A stretch of DNA of 64,000 nucleotides, taken from positions 1,674,001 to 1,738,000 of the forward strand of contig NC_064443.1 in NCBI RefSeq assembly GCF_023343835.1, written 5' to 3'. The number at the start of each line of letters is the position of its first letter. Position 1 is the stretch's first letter. The notes under the pieces were generated by a model. That model made no database searches, was not told where the DNA came from, and worked only from the letters and a program-made list of their open reading frames with translations. This DNA is from Lagopus muta. Its lineage: Eukaryota; Chordata; Aves; Galliformes; Phasianidae. Below are positions 49,356 to 59,861 of the stretch, piece after piece. A program made the translations under genes and the position numbers.

Positions 49356-51419
49356 CTAGTTGGTGCTGGGTCCTGCAAGGAGAAGCAAAGAGGTGAGGGG
49401 GTGAAACTCCAGCCCCAGGGTGGGCCAAAGGGACTTGAGCAAGGCCTCGCCTGGCCCCAGCCCAGCAGCACGCGGCCGTTTGCCTCTTACCGATGCCCTC
49501 TCCAGCACAGGTGTTGCACTCCCATCTGGTTGTGCTGTGACTCAGGTTGGAGCAGAGTCGATGGGTGCCTTGTGCAGCGCAGGAGCTGCAGAGGAGCAGC
49601 TGCCAGGGCCTGTGGAAAACAGCGGGTTGTGGCTGTGAGGACGAAGTGAGCTGAGCCAGGGAGCGCCCGGCACAGCTCTGGTGCCCAGTGTGTGCTCTCC
49701 CAGGCTGTGGTGAGGCTGCGATCCCATGCAGAGGTAACTCACCCCACTTCCTCTGCCTGCTCCCTGCCACCTGGGTAAAGGCAGTTGCTGGCATCACAGC
49801 GCCCATGCCTTCCTCCCAACGATGCATAGGCATTGTTTTCCTCCCACATTGGAGTTCTGTTACATAAGAAAGAGAATGTGGTTAAAACTCAGTGTCACCA
49901 GAATAAGTCTGAACCAGACCATACCAGTTCTTCCAGCCCAACCCATTTCCACCCTGTTCATGAAGCAGCAAAGTGCCAGGCCTGCCATAACGTCTCAAGA
50001 GCTGGCTGAAAGACACCAACCTGTCTGGAATTCGGATCCCCACGTTGAACAAATCTCCTAAGAATGTGTCTCTGTCTCGGCAGAGAGGGCACTGGAAGCA
50101 GCGAAGTCCAGCACGCAGAGCCATTCCCTGCAGCAGAAACACAAGCAGTGTGAGCATGAGCCAGGCCTGGTGCTGCTGAGCGCCTGCCTGCCTGCTGGGC
50201 GAGGGGAGAGCTCCTACCTGGATGCAGGCGCGGTGGAACCAGGCGTGTTGGCAGGCAGGGCACACCATGGTGCTGTACGACCTGCAGACCCCCACGGGCT
50301 CCATGCAGATGATGCAGGTCGTGTCCTGCGTTGGCGCTGTCTCCACTGGCTGCTGTGGGAGGTGCTCCCAGCAGAAGGACCTGGAGGAAGATGGGAGGGA
50401 CGGGCAAGGTGAGAAGTGCTGCCAGGAGGGCAGAGGAATGGGAAGGAGCCCCAGGCCTTGGCTCTGGCTCTGCCAGGCTGCTGGGAGGCATCACGGCGCG
50501 CTCCTCGCTTCTTTGGCTGGTGCTGAAGCAGGGGTTGGAGGCTCGCAGGCGATGCCTGGCAGCCTTTACCTGTACTCTCCAAAGTACTGGGTGACGCATT
50601 GACCCTCGGAGGCACAGGGAAGGTGGAAGCTGCGGACACATCCCAGATCTGAGCAGATGATGGTGGCCCCACGCTGGCCACAAACAAAGCAGAGCTGTAA
50701 AGAGCAGAGCATTTCCCATCAGCTGCAGGCTCAAGGCCTACGCAGCGGGCCCCGCACCTCTGTGCAGGGCACGGGATGGGGGCAGGGCTGGCTGGCACTC
50801 TGCAGAGCTGCCTGCTGAACAGGGCTGGTCTGCAAGAGCAGGGATTTCTCTTGGGGCTGGCTGGAAGGGCTGGGATTGCTTTCTTTGGACCAGGCTAAGC
50901 TCGCCATGCCACCACTGGCACCAAGCTCCCTGTTCCGGTGCGGTGCTCACCGTCTGCTCTGCCTGCCTCACGGTGCGTATGAGGTCTTGACTACAGAAGT
51001 GTGCATTCCCATCTCTTCCTCGCTGTAAAAGGCCAGAGGAAAATGTCTGCAGAAGAGCAAAGTGTGTGATCTTGTTAGGACAGAAAGGCATAAGCCATTG
51101 CTTGCAGGAAGGAAGATGGCACTGTGAGGTCACTCACCACACAGAAAGTATGGAAATAGATCCCCTTCATAACGTATTTGTTCCCTGTGATGCCAAGCTC
51201 AACGTTCATCCGGCCACAGAACATGCATGCTGGAGAGGAGAGAGAAACAGCAGTGAGCAGCTTGCAGGGCCAGGTGTCCCCAGGGCTGTCCCAGGGGCTG
51301 CTGTGTGCCAGCGTGCCAGCTGAGGGGCAGGGCTGGTGGCCGTGGAGGGGTGCGTGCAGGGATACTTTGCTCTCACCTGGCTCACTCGAGCCGGTGGCTT
51401 CCTGAGTCCCCTCGGACAT
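49356..51419 (-). CDS. PHF7: PHF7-like protein, copy D (mosaic, short C-terminus)
   Basis: Exons high to low: 51377-51419, 51138-51229, 50951-51046, 50570-50694, 50218-50380, 50021-50127, 49743-49856, 49491-49609, 49356-49372. They join in frame to 291 residues. Exons 2, 3 (first part), 4 (second part), 6 and 7 differ strongly from the other copies: for example CMFCGRMNVELG, SSGLLQRGRDGN, QYFGEY and NVGIRIPDR. Several of these are closer to mammalian PHF7 (QRG, FFGEYKSFC, GIHIPDR). Exons 1, 5 and 8 and introns 1, 3 and 5 are almost identical to the others. The last exon opens GPSTN and then meets TAG (49356-49358), so the Arg/Ser tail is lost. The exon 6 donor is a weak GTTGGT. All zinc ligands seen in the other copies are kept, so a shorter working protein is plausible; decay in progress is the alternative. 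Confidence 0.8.
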
Positions 51420-51967
51420 CGTGTGCACAAACGGCGAGCACTCGCAGAGTGTCTGTCCCAGCAAAACCAGGCTTTCTCCTCCGCGTGACAACCTAGGGGA
51501 GAAGCGGGACGAGGCTGAGTTCTCAGCTCAGGCCCCGAGCGCTGGGGAACCCTCCTCCCTGGGCAGCCTCAGGCAGCCCCTTCCTCCCTGCTCACCTCAC
51601 CAAGTCGCACTGAGCTTGGCCTGGGCCCCGCAGCCTTGGCTCTGTTCTGCACCCCGCAGGTCACAGTGGCCGTTCCGTGCCACCCTCTGTGATGCCATCA
51701 CACCTCACCGGGGCTGAGGGCACCCAGGCAGCAGGGCGGAGGCTCTTGCAGCCAGCGCAGGGTGAGGGGCCCGGTGCCGGACGCAGCGCCGCTGGAACCC
51801 GGCGTGTTGGTGCTGCTGAAGGCAATGGGCGACACGTCCACCCTCCTGGCCCCACCTGAGTGCTGCCGGGCCTGTGGCTCCAGCAGTATCCCAACCAAGC
51901 GTTCAGCTGTTCCCATGACTTTTTGTTGCTTGCTGCTCATTACCTCTCGCTACAATAAATGACTCCA

Positions 51968-52490
51968 TTCACAGAATCACATCGTCCCTGTGGTTGGCAA
52001 AGACCAAAGATCCCCAGGTCCCACCGTCCACCCCCCTCCTGCCCACGTCCCTCAGTGCCACATCCCCACGTTTCTGGGACACCTCCATGGGCGCTGACTC
52101 CCCCAGCTCCCCATGCAGCTGTGCCAGTGCCCGACCGCTCTTTCAGCAAAGACGTTCTTTCTAGGATCCAACGGGGATCCCCTGGTGCAACTGGAGGCCG
52201 TTCCCCCTCGTCCCAGCGCTGCTACCTGGGAGAAGAGGCAGACCCCCTCCTTGCTACAGCCTGGTTTTGCAGAGTTATACGGCGTGGTGAGGCCTCCCCC
52301 GAGCCTCCTCCAGACTGCACAACCCCAGTTCATTCTGCCCCTCCTCATGGGACTTTTGTTCCAGACCCTTTCCTGCCCCGTTGCCCTTCCACGGACACAC
52401 TGCAGGGCCTCCATGTCTTTCAGCGCTTCTTGACCACTGGCCTCAGTCTGGAGCCCTCTGGAGCACCACTCACATCTTTTACTCACCACT
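51968..52490 (-). mobile_element. CR1 fragment directly upstream of copy D
   Basis: Mirror of the CR1 at 40128-40940 with an internal deletion of about 300 bp: AGCGCTTCTTGACCACTGG is joined directly to the part next to ATGTCTTTC. Confidence 0.85.
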
Positions 52491-52553
52491 AGTACTTGGT
52501 GGTAGCAAGTCCTTGTCATTAGCATGTGGGTATCAAATGACTTGAGATTTAGG

Positions 52554-52915
52554 TAGGTCACTCCAAAAATAATGCCTGCCCTATTTCCTTTGAAACTACT
52601 CCAGACACAGCATAATAACACTGTTTAATAAAGCAAATTCTGCACTTCCATAGGCTATTTCTCAACGTAGTTGCAACCATTAGCTGCGCATTTTCATCAG
52701 CAGTGGTGGACAGTCTGCATGCCACAGTCGTACAAGCCTGCACCAGCGGGAGTAACGCACTGTGGCTGTCAGCACTGCTGAACCGCACAGCCCAGTGCCT
52801 CGCTGTGCTCCCTGCTGCCAGAAAGGTGCAAGCCCTGCTGCCATCCCACCCACATCCCCCCCTGATGCCATGGGCCACTATCACCGGACAGGAGGAGATA
52901 CCTCTGGAGCAGCCT
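52554..52915. mobile_element. Non-autonomous mariner element (Galluhop-like), mirror copy
   Basis: Starts AGGTCACTCCAAAAATAATG and ends GGAGGAGATACCTCTGGAGC. Same insertion as 39693-40052, carried along by the inverted duplication. Confidence 0.75.
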
Positions 52916-53108
52916 TTGTACCGCTGGGCGCAGAAGTACGTATCTATTTTAGATACTGTGGCAACTATTGAAATGCATGTGTCTTTTGACATTGTTACAA
53001 GCTGACGACCAGAAAAGCAGCGCAGGCACTGTGAATAACTGGATGTTCACCCATGCGTGCATCCAGTTGAAAACTGCAGCAACCCGCTGCCGGGAGGGCA
53101 GGGGTCCT

Positions 53109-53319
53109 TGTGGCAAGCGAGACGCGGACTCTGTTGCTGGTGCAGAACAAAGACCTTTACTGTAGGTGCTTACAAGCTTTCATAGCCCCATCACAGCCCC
53201 TTGGAAACGTGCAGGAGCCAGGCGCCTCGTGTGTGTTTACGCCTGGCGCGAGTAGCGGCCCAGCTTGTTTACTCATCTGCAAGGCTGCAAGGGTTCATAA
53301 TGTCTTTGTTTGTCCCACA
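53109..53319 (-). mobile_element. Short solo LTR, mirror copy (fossil)
   Basis: TGTGGCAAGCG to TTTGTCCCACA, 211 bp, the same length as the copy at 39288-39498 and nearly identical to it. Confidence 0.55.
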
Positions 53320-55472
53320 AGCCCTGAGGCAGACGGTGGGCAAAGTCGCCCTCCTTGGCGAGGAGATCCAGAGAACAGCAGCTCCTTCGGGGGAACGTCT
53401 GAGCAGAAAGGGCTCCAGTCTCAATAAAAGCCAAGCCAATTTGAGAGCCAGTCGACAGGGAAGGCTCTCAGAGCAGGTCTTGTATTTCACAGGCCGCCCG
53501 GAGCAGACGCGGATTCCTACTTCCTTGGCCTCGTTCCCCTCCTCCAGCCCACTTTGCCTGTCGGCACCAGGCATTGCCCCCCGCAGTGGTTCCGCTCGGA
53601 GGAAGCCCAGCGGCCCCCCAGGCCCACACGCCGTGGCGCCCATATCCCCATGCAGCGCCCCAGGCCTGGCTGGCTGGAGCAGCCCCGGCGGCTGCTGCAG
53701 ATGTCAATGCTGTGGGAGAAGGGGTGCGGCTTGTGCTGCTGCTTTTTGGCCTGGGTCCGCTTTCTTTTGTCCGTGCCCAACTCACGGCGCATGGGCTCCC
53801 CTTCCCCACGCCATCATGGTGGCAGCTCTTCCCACACAACGGCCCGGCCCGGCCGCGGGTGCGCACTCATTGCTCACCAACCAGCCAACGTTGGTGCAAC
53901 ATTAGCCCTACCTGGGCTGAAACCGGGCCTCGGGGTGCAGGGCGAACATCTGCTATGGCAATTAAGTGCGTTTTGATACTCTGGCTAAACGCAGGCTTCT
54001 GAACGGCCAAAGCCATGCAGCCTTACTTTCTGGTTGGACAAAGGCAGTTGAGAAGAGGATTGGAAGCCAGGTGTTTACCCAGGATTTCTCGTATGTCCTT
54101 CAGTGTCCAATACCTTGAGTTGGGAGAGACTTAGCGAACACATTGAATGCGCAAATAACTGCCAATAAAATAAAATCGTAGACCCCCATGAAGTGCTGTC
54201 TGCTGTAAATCCACTGGGGTGGGCTGCTAAAATTCCAGGATGATCCAAAGCACCAGAGACAGTCTGAATACCCCTAAAGCCAGGAGTTAAGCCCGCAAGA
54301 CAAAGCCAGTACCTCCTAGAAATGGAAGGTAGGAGAGGAACTCAGCCTCTGGTTGGTAGTGCTGTGACTCACGGACCATCACTGAATGCTGCTCACGGTG
54401 CAGTACCGCACTTCTGCCAGCCACAAAGCCTCACTGCACAGAACGTCAGCTGGTTCAGGATGGAAGGCTGTCAGTCCAATTGTGATGGAAGCACATCCCC
54501 TTATGGAAAACCCACATGCCCTCCTTTGTGTTGGAGTGCAAAAACCCCCAAACTGGAAGGAAAACACAGTGGTGTTGGACTGTGCTCCCTGAGGGCTTTA
54601 CAAATAGCCCGCCCCATCATGCTTGGGAATCAGCTTGCTAAGGAACTGGAGGGACGAGGGCACAGACGGCTGGAAGCTACACTGCGCCAGTGTGCAGGTG
54701 AACTCCTTATAGGTGCTGAGGCAAGGAGGAAATACCACAAGAGGCAGCAAGTCTCCGGAATTGTCCGAGCTCTGCAGGACGCAGAGGATCCACGAGGAAA
54801 GCACCAATAGCTTGTCAGTCTGTGATTTATGTTGGTTTTACCATCCGTCGGGGATACCAAAGCCTGGGGATGAGGGCAAGGAGGCCGTACGTCAAATACC
54901 AGAGCCAAAATCCAAATAAATGGGAAATGCAAGCTTCCTTAGGGACGGCAGGATGCTGTAGATTATGGATACCAAACTGTGGACTGATGGAGGATCGTGG
55001 AATAGGAAGCTGTGAAAGGAGAAATTTTGGACTGGAATCCAGAATGCCAAACAGCCTGTATTCAACTGAGAGCAGCTCTGATGTCTACCCCAGCTCTGGG
55101 ACTGCAGTGGCAGCAGACCTGAGGCACTGCCCAAATGCAGGAGGAAAGCCCGGGTCCTGGCCCACCCCACAGCCGGCAGCAGCCGTGGCGCTGCCCGTGT
55201 GTCCCAAACACAGCGGCATCCCCACGATGGCAGAAACACCCCCAGAATGGGCTGCAGCTGCCAGCCTGGCCTCCGCCACGTTGTGCGTTGGAAACGTTGC
55301 GCCTGCTGGAGGCGGGGCCAGAACCCAGCTCAGCCTGAACCGGGCTGGGGGGAGGAAGGAGTGGGTTGGGTGCTGGGGAGAAGAGATGCCCGTGGTTGCA
55401 GCCCCTAAAGCTGCCCACCTCGGGAAAGGCGGAGAAGAACCAAACCGACAGTGGCATGATGGAATTGTCAGA

Positions 55473-55478
55473 TTTATT
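55473..55478 (-). terminator. Poly(A) signal of PHF7-like copy E
   Basis: AATAAA on the minus strand, 60 bp past the stop codon. Confidence 0.8.
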
Positions 55479-55537
55479 GATGGACTTTGATGACTTTATA
55501 CAGCAATTGGAGCTGGCACACGGCCGCTCCTATGACA

Positions 55538-57958
55538 TCAGTGGGGCCGGCGGTTGATGTTCCGGGCCCGACGTGGAACCCGGGAGCGGCTTCGGCCCCA
55601 GGCTGGCCGTCGCCGCCTGGACCGGCTCCTGCGGCGTCTCTGGGGCTGGCTGTTGGTCTCTGCAGCCCGATGGTCCAGAGGCGAGCGGCTCCGAGTCCTG
55701 GCCCGCTGTGTCTGCCCGGAGAGCAGCTCAGGCACCTGGGAGCTGTGATCTGGTCTGGATGGTGCCTGGTTGGTGGTGTCAGAGCTGCTGCTCTCCTGTC
55801 CTGTAGGGCCTTGGGATGGCCCCAGTCCCTGCTGGCTGGTGGTGTTGGGGCCAGCGCTGTCCGCATTGGTGCTGGAGGCTGTAAGGGGAGGCAGGAAGGT
55901 GAGCGGGACAGATGTCCAGCCCCGGGGTGGGACAGGCTCTCATCCCTCCTGGGCCAAAGGGACTTGAGCAAGGCCTCGCCTGGCCCCAGCCCAGCAGCAC
56001 GCGGCCGTTTGCCTCTTACCGATGCCCTCTCCAGCACAGGTGTTGCACTCCCATCTGGTTGTGCTCAGACTCAGGTTGGAGCAGAGTCGATGGGTGCCTT
56101 GTGCAGCGCAGGAGCTGCAGAGGAGCAGCTGCCAGGGCCTGTGGAAAACAGCGGGTTGTGGCCGTGAGGACAAAGTGAGCTGAGCCAGGGAGCGCCCGGC
56201 ACGGCTCTGGTGCTCAGTGTGTGCTCTCCCAGCCCGTGGTGAGGCTGCGATCTCACGCCGAGCCCCAGAGGGCTGCTGAGGTAACTCACCCCTCTCCCTC
56301 TTGTCGTTCCCTGCCGCCTGGGTAACAGCAGTCGCTGGCATCGCAGCGCTGGTGCCTAACTCCCAGGGATGCGTAGGCACGGTTGTTCTCCCACTTTGGT
56401 TTTCTGCCAGAGAAAGGAGGGAATGTGATGAGCTGCCAGTGCCTGTAGACTAAGACTGAGCAAAGCCACCCCCGCAGCCAAGGGCCAGGCCTGCTGGGGC
56501 AGTCCTTGGGCAGGCACAGCTCTTGTGCCCTCGTGTGTCGAGAGCTGGCTGAAGGCCACCCACCTGGCTGGGATGTGGATGCCCAGGTTGATCATTTCCT
56601 GAATGAAGACCTCTCTGTCTCGGCAGAGAGGGCACTGGAAGCAGCGAAGCCCAGCGCTCTTGGCCATTCCCTGCAGCAGAAACACAAGCAGTGTGAGCGT
56701 GAGCCAGGCCTGGTGCTGCTGAGCGCCTGCCTGCCTGCTGGGCGAGGGGAGAGCTCCTACCTGGATGCAGGCGCGGTGGAACCAGGCGTGTTGGCAGGCA
56801 GGGCACACCATGGTGCTGTACGACCTGCAGACCCCCACGGGCTCCATGCAGATGATGCAGGTCGTGTCCTGCGTTGGCGCTGTCTCCACTGCCTGATGTG
56901 GGCAGTGCTCCCAGCAGAAGGACCTGGAGGAAGATGGGAGGGACGGGCAAGGTGAGAAGTGCTGCCAGGAGGGCAAGGAGCCCCAGGCCTTGGCTCTGGC
57001 TTTGCCAGGCTGCTGGGAGGCGTCACGGCGCGCTCCTCGCTTCTTTGGCTGGTGCGGAAGCAGGGGTTGGAGGCCCACAGGCGATGCCTGGCAGCCCTTA
57101 CCAGTGTCGGTCAAAGTGCTGGGTGACGCATTGACCCTTGTTGGCGCAGGGGAAATGGAAGCTGCGGTCGCAGCCCGTCTCCGCGCAGGTGATGGTGGCC
57201 CCGCGCTGGCCACAAACAAAGCAGAGCTGTAAAGAGCAGAGCATTTCCCATCAGCTGCAGGCTCAGGGCCTACGCAGCGGGCCCCGCACCTCTGTGCAGG
57301 GCACGGGATGGGGGCAGGGCTGGCTGGCACTCTGCAGAGCTGCCTGCTGAACAGGGCTGGTCTGCAAGAGCAGGGATTTCTCTTGGGGCTGGCTGGAAGG
57401 GCTGGGATTGCTTTCTTTGGACCAGGCTAAGCTCGCCATGCCTCCGCTGGCACCAAGCTCCCTGTTCCGGTGCGGTGCTCACCGTCTGCTCTGCCTGCCT
57501 CACGGTGCGTATGAGGTCTTCAACGTGGAACAGACCTTTATTTTGATTGTCTATTCCATGTTGACAAAGACCGTTGGCAAATCCCTGTAGAGGAGGAAAG
57601 AGCATGATGTTATTAATGCCGAAAGAAGGGAAGCACTGGTTGGAGGAAGGTGTCAGGAGGCACGAGGGAACTCACCACACAAAATGCATGGAAACACATC
57701 CCATACATCTCGTATCTCCTGCCGAAGATGGATTTCTGGTTATCCACTCGGCCACAGAGCACGCATGCTGGAGAGGAGAGAGAAACAGCAGTGAGCAGCT
57801 TGCAGGGCCAGGTGTCCCCAGGGCTGTCCCAGGGGCTGCTGCGTGCCGGCCGTGCCAGCTGAGGGGCAGGGCTGGTGGTCGTGGAGGGGTGCGTGCAGGG
57901 ATACTTTGCTCTCACCTGGCTCACTCGAGCCGGCGGCCTCCTGAGTCCCCTCGGACAT
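55538..57958 (-). CDS. PHF7: PHF7-like protein, copy E (9 coding exons, intact)
   Basis: Exons high to low: 57916-57958, 57676-57767, 57483-57584, 57102-57226, 56761-56923, 56564-56670, 56290-56403, 56020-56138, 55538-55878. Same exon sizes as A, B and C and an open frame of 401 residues. It differs at a few residues: MSEGTQEAAGSSEP at the start, EHCPHQAVET in place of EHLPQQPVET before the RING-like cluster, and a Glu in the exon 7 end (QEGEG for QEGDG). The extra Cys and His in EHCPHQ sit next to zinc ligands. Shares the intron 4 deletion with copy C. Lacks most of the upstream CR1 found at A to D. Confidence 0.92.
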
Positions 57959-58565
57959 CGTGTGCATCAACGGCGAGCACTCGCAGAGTGTCTGTCCCAG
58001 CAAAACCAGGCTTTCTCCTCCGCGTGACAACCTAGGGGAGAAGCGGGACGAGGCTGAGTTCTCAGCTCCGGCCCCGAGCGCTGGGGAAGCCTCCTCCCTG
58101 GGCAGCCTCAGGCAGCCCCTTCCTCCCTGCTCACCTCACCAAGTCGCACTGAGCTCGGCCTGAGCCCCGCAGCCTCGGCTCTGTTCTGCACCCCGCAGGT
58201 CACAGTGGCCGTTCCGTGCCACCCTCTGTGATGCCATCACACCTCACCGGGGCTGAGGGCACCCAGGCAGCAGGGCGGAGGCTCTTGCAGCCAGCGCAGG
58301 GTGAGGGGCCCGGTGCCGGACGCAGCGCCGCTGGAACCCGGCGTGTTGGTGCTGCTGAAGGCACTGGGCGACACGTCCACCCTCCTGGCCCCACCTGAGT
58401 GCTGCCGGGCCTGTGGCTCCAGCAGTATCCCAACCAAGCGCTCAGCTGTTCCCGTGACTTTTTGTTGCTTGCTGCTCATTACCTCTCGCTACAATAAATG
58501 ACTCAATTCACAGAATCACAGCACCTTTATGTCTTTCCATGTGATGCTTGAGGCTTTGCATCTCC

Positions 58566-59030
58566 CAGCTCCAAAAGTTAACGCCTCTCCTTTATTTCCT
58601 CGGAAACAACAACAGGTTTGAAGAGCACAATAACGCTAGGTGATACAGCAAGTTGTCAGCTACAAAACACTTTTTCAATGGTCTCCACTGTTAGCTGTGC
58701 ATTTTCAGCAACTATGATCAACCGTCTGCATGCTACTCTCATACTATGCGCACCAGCCATGGTGATGCACTGTTGCTGTTGCCACTGCTGAAACGTACCA
58801 CCCACCACCTCACTGCGCTCACAAGCGTTGCCTGGCCTCCAGCAATGTTCAGCAAGCATCAATCAACATCAGTAGGTGCCTTTGTTCTGCACTCATGAGT
58901 TCAGCAACACACATTTGCCTAAATGCTCTTCCATGTCCAACAACGCCATTTTCTCAGGCTGCCCCTCCGCTGCCATCTCTTGTATGACAACAGAATGTCA
59001 GAGCATATAGGTGGGAAGGTTATAGGGGAA
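58566..59030. mobile_element. Mariner element (Galluhop-like), longer copy
   Basis: AGCTCCAAAAGTTAACGCCT at the left end and the internal text (GCATTTTCAGCAACTATGAT, CTGCTGAAACGTACCACCCA) follow the same consensus as the two shorter mariner copies but keep more of the interior. No transposase frame. Right end uncertain. Confidence 0.7.
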
Positions 59031-59189
59031 CTTCTCAGCGGGGGTGGCTCCAGTCACTGTAAAACCCAAGCCATTTTTAGAGGCCACCGATCGGTTTTTA
59101 TAAGATCCATTGGTCTTGCAGCTCAGAAGGCCAATGGATCCTGGGCTCCATCAGAAGAGGGGTGGCCAGCAGGGACAGGGAGGTGATTA

Positions 59190-59560
59190 TCCCTCTTTGA
59201 TTCCTGATTTATGACCCCTATTATGCTGTTTTAGCAAGCATAAATTTAATTCTGTATTTATATTTATTTAGCAGTTTTTCCCTTGCATATTTTTTTGCAA
59301 AGGCTCTCAATGTTTGTGCTTGAACTTGGTTCATATTGGTCAAGCCCTCTGTATTAATTTCTGATCCTGGTCTGTGTCCTAGCCTCTTCTCTGTCCTTCT
59401 ACTCAGCATGTTTCTTTCAGCAGCAGTTTCATAAGAAAGTTACAATTTCAGTAAAGGCCTATAATAGAAGCTTCTATTGCTATCACCAAGTTATCTCTGT
59501 ATCTGTCTGTGTCCGTGACAGGCAAACAGCAGGCCCACAGTCCCCTCCCTCCCCCCCCAA
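59190..59560. repeat. Dispersed repeat, second copy
   Basis: Matches 31549-31930 in the same orientation and ends at the same C/A homopolymer junction (CCCCCCCCAAAAAAA), immediately before telomere-like DNA. Family not recognised. Confidence 0.75.
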
Positions 59561-59590
59561 AAAAAGGGGTTGGGGGTGTTAATGATTTAC

Positions 59591-59686
59591 GTTTAGGGTT
59601 AGGGTTTGGAATTAGGTTTTGTATTAGTATTATGGCTAGGGTTAGGGTAATTGTTAGGGTTAAATTCAGGGATAGGGTTAGGGTTG
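59591..59686 (+). repeat. Degenerate telomeric repeat, TTAGGG orientation
   Basis: About 95 bp with GTTTAGGGTTAGGGTTTGG, GCTAGGGTTAGGGTAATTG and GATAGGGTTAGGGTT. Interstitial and decayed. Confidence 0.9.
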
Positions 59687-59689
59687 CCT

Positions 59690-59861
59690 TCGGGCCTAGC
59701 AATCCACATTCCTTTTGGCGTTCAGCACTTCAAGCCTCCTTCCTTCACGAGTTCAGCTCAGCATCTCCAGTTTCTTCTGGCTTTGTGCTGAGTAAGCCCA
59801 TTCCATCTGTGTTTCTGTCCAGTGAGACCCAATCCTTCTCGGTTTCTGTCCAACAGTGCCC
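59690..59861 (+). repeat. About five units of a 31-bp minisatellite
   Basis: Degenerate 30-32 bp units such as CCTCCTTCCTTCACGAGTTC..., each with a pyrimidine-rich start and an AGTAAG or AGCATC-like end. Same family as 60911-61219. Confidence 0.65.

Larger units (their letters stand above)
52491..55455. other. Spacer between copies D and E
   Basis: Mirror of 37141-40127, nearly identical by eye. It holds the mariner (52554-52915), the LTR (53109-53319), the GC-rich patch with its 91-codon ORF (53517-53792, -), and the shared segment at 54797-54875. No host gene recognised. Confidence 0.7.
48778..58520 (-). repeat. Right arm of a large inverted repeat (copies D and E)
   Basis: Mirror of 34080-44206. 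Homology begins at 48778 (GTGTGTTGGAAACGTT, the 3' flank of copy D) and ends at about 58520, where the CR1 tail upstream of copy E is cut short and unrelated sequence starts. Confidence 0.9.

Noticed and set aside
59221-59409. A 62-codon minus-strand ORF in the dispersed repeat
   Set aside because: The matching repeat at 31.5-31.9 kb does not keep the frame open, so it is not supported as coding.
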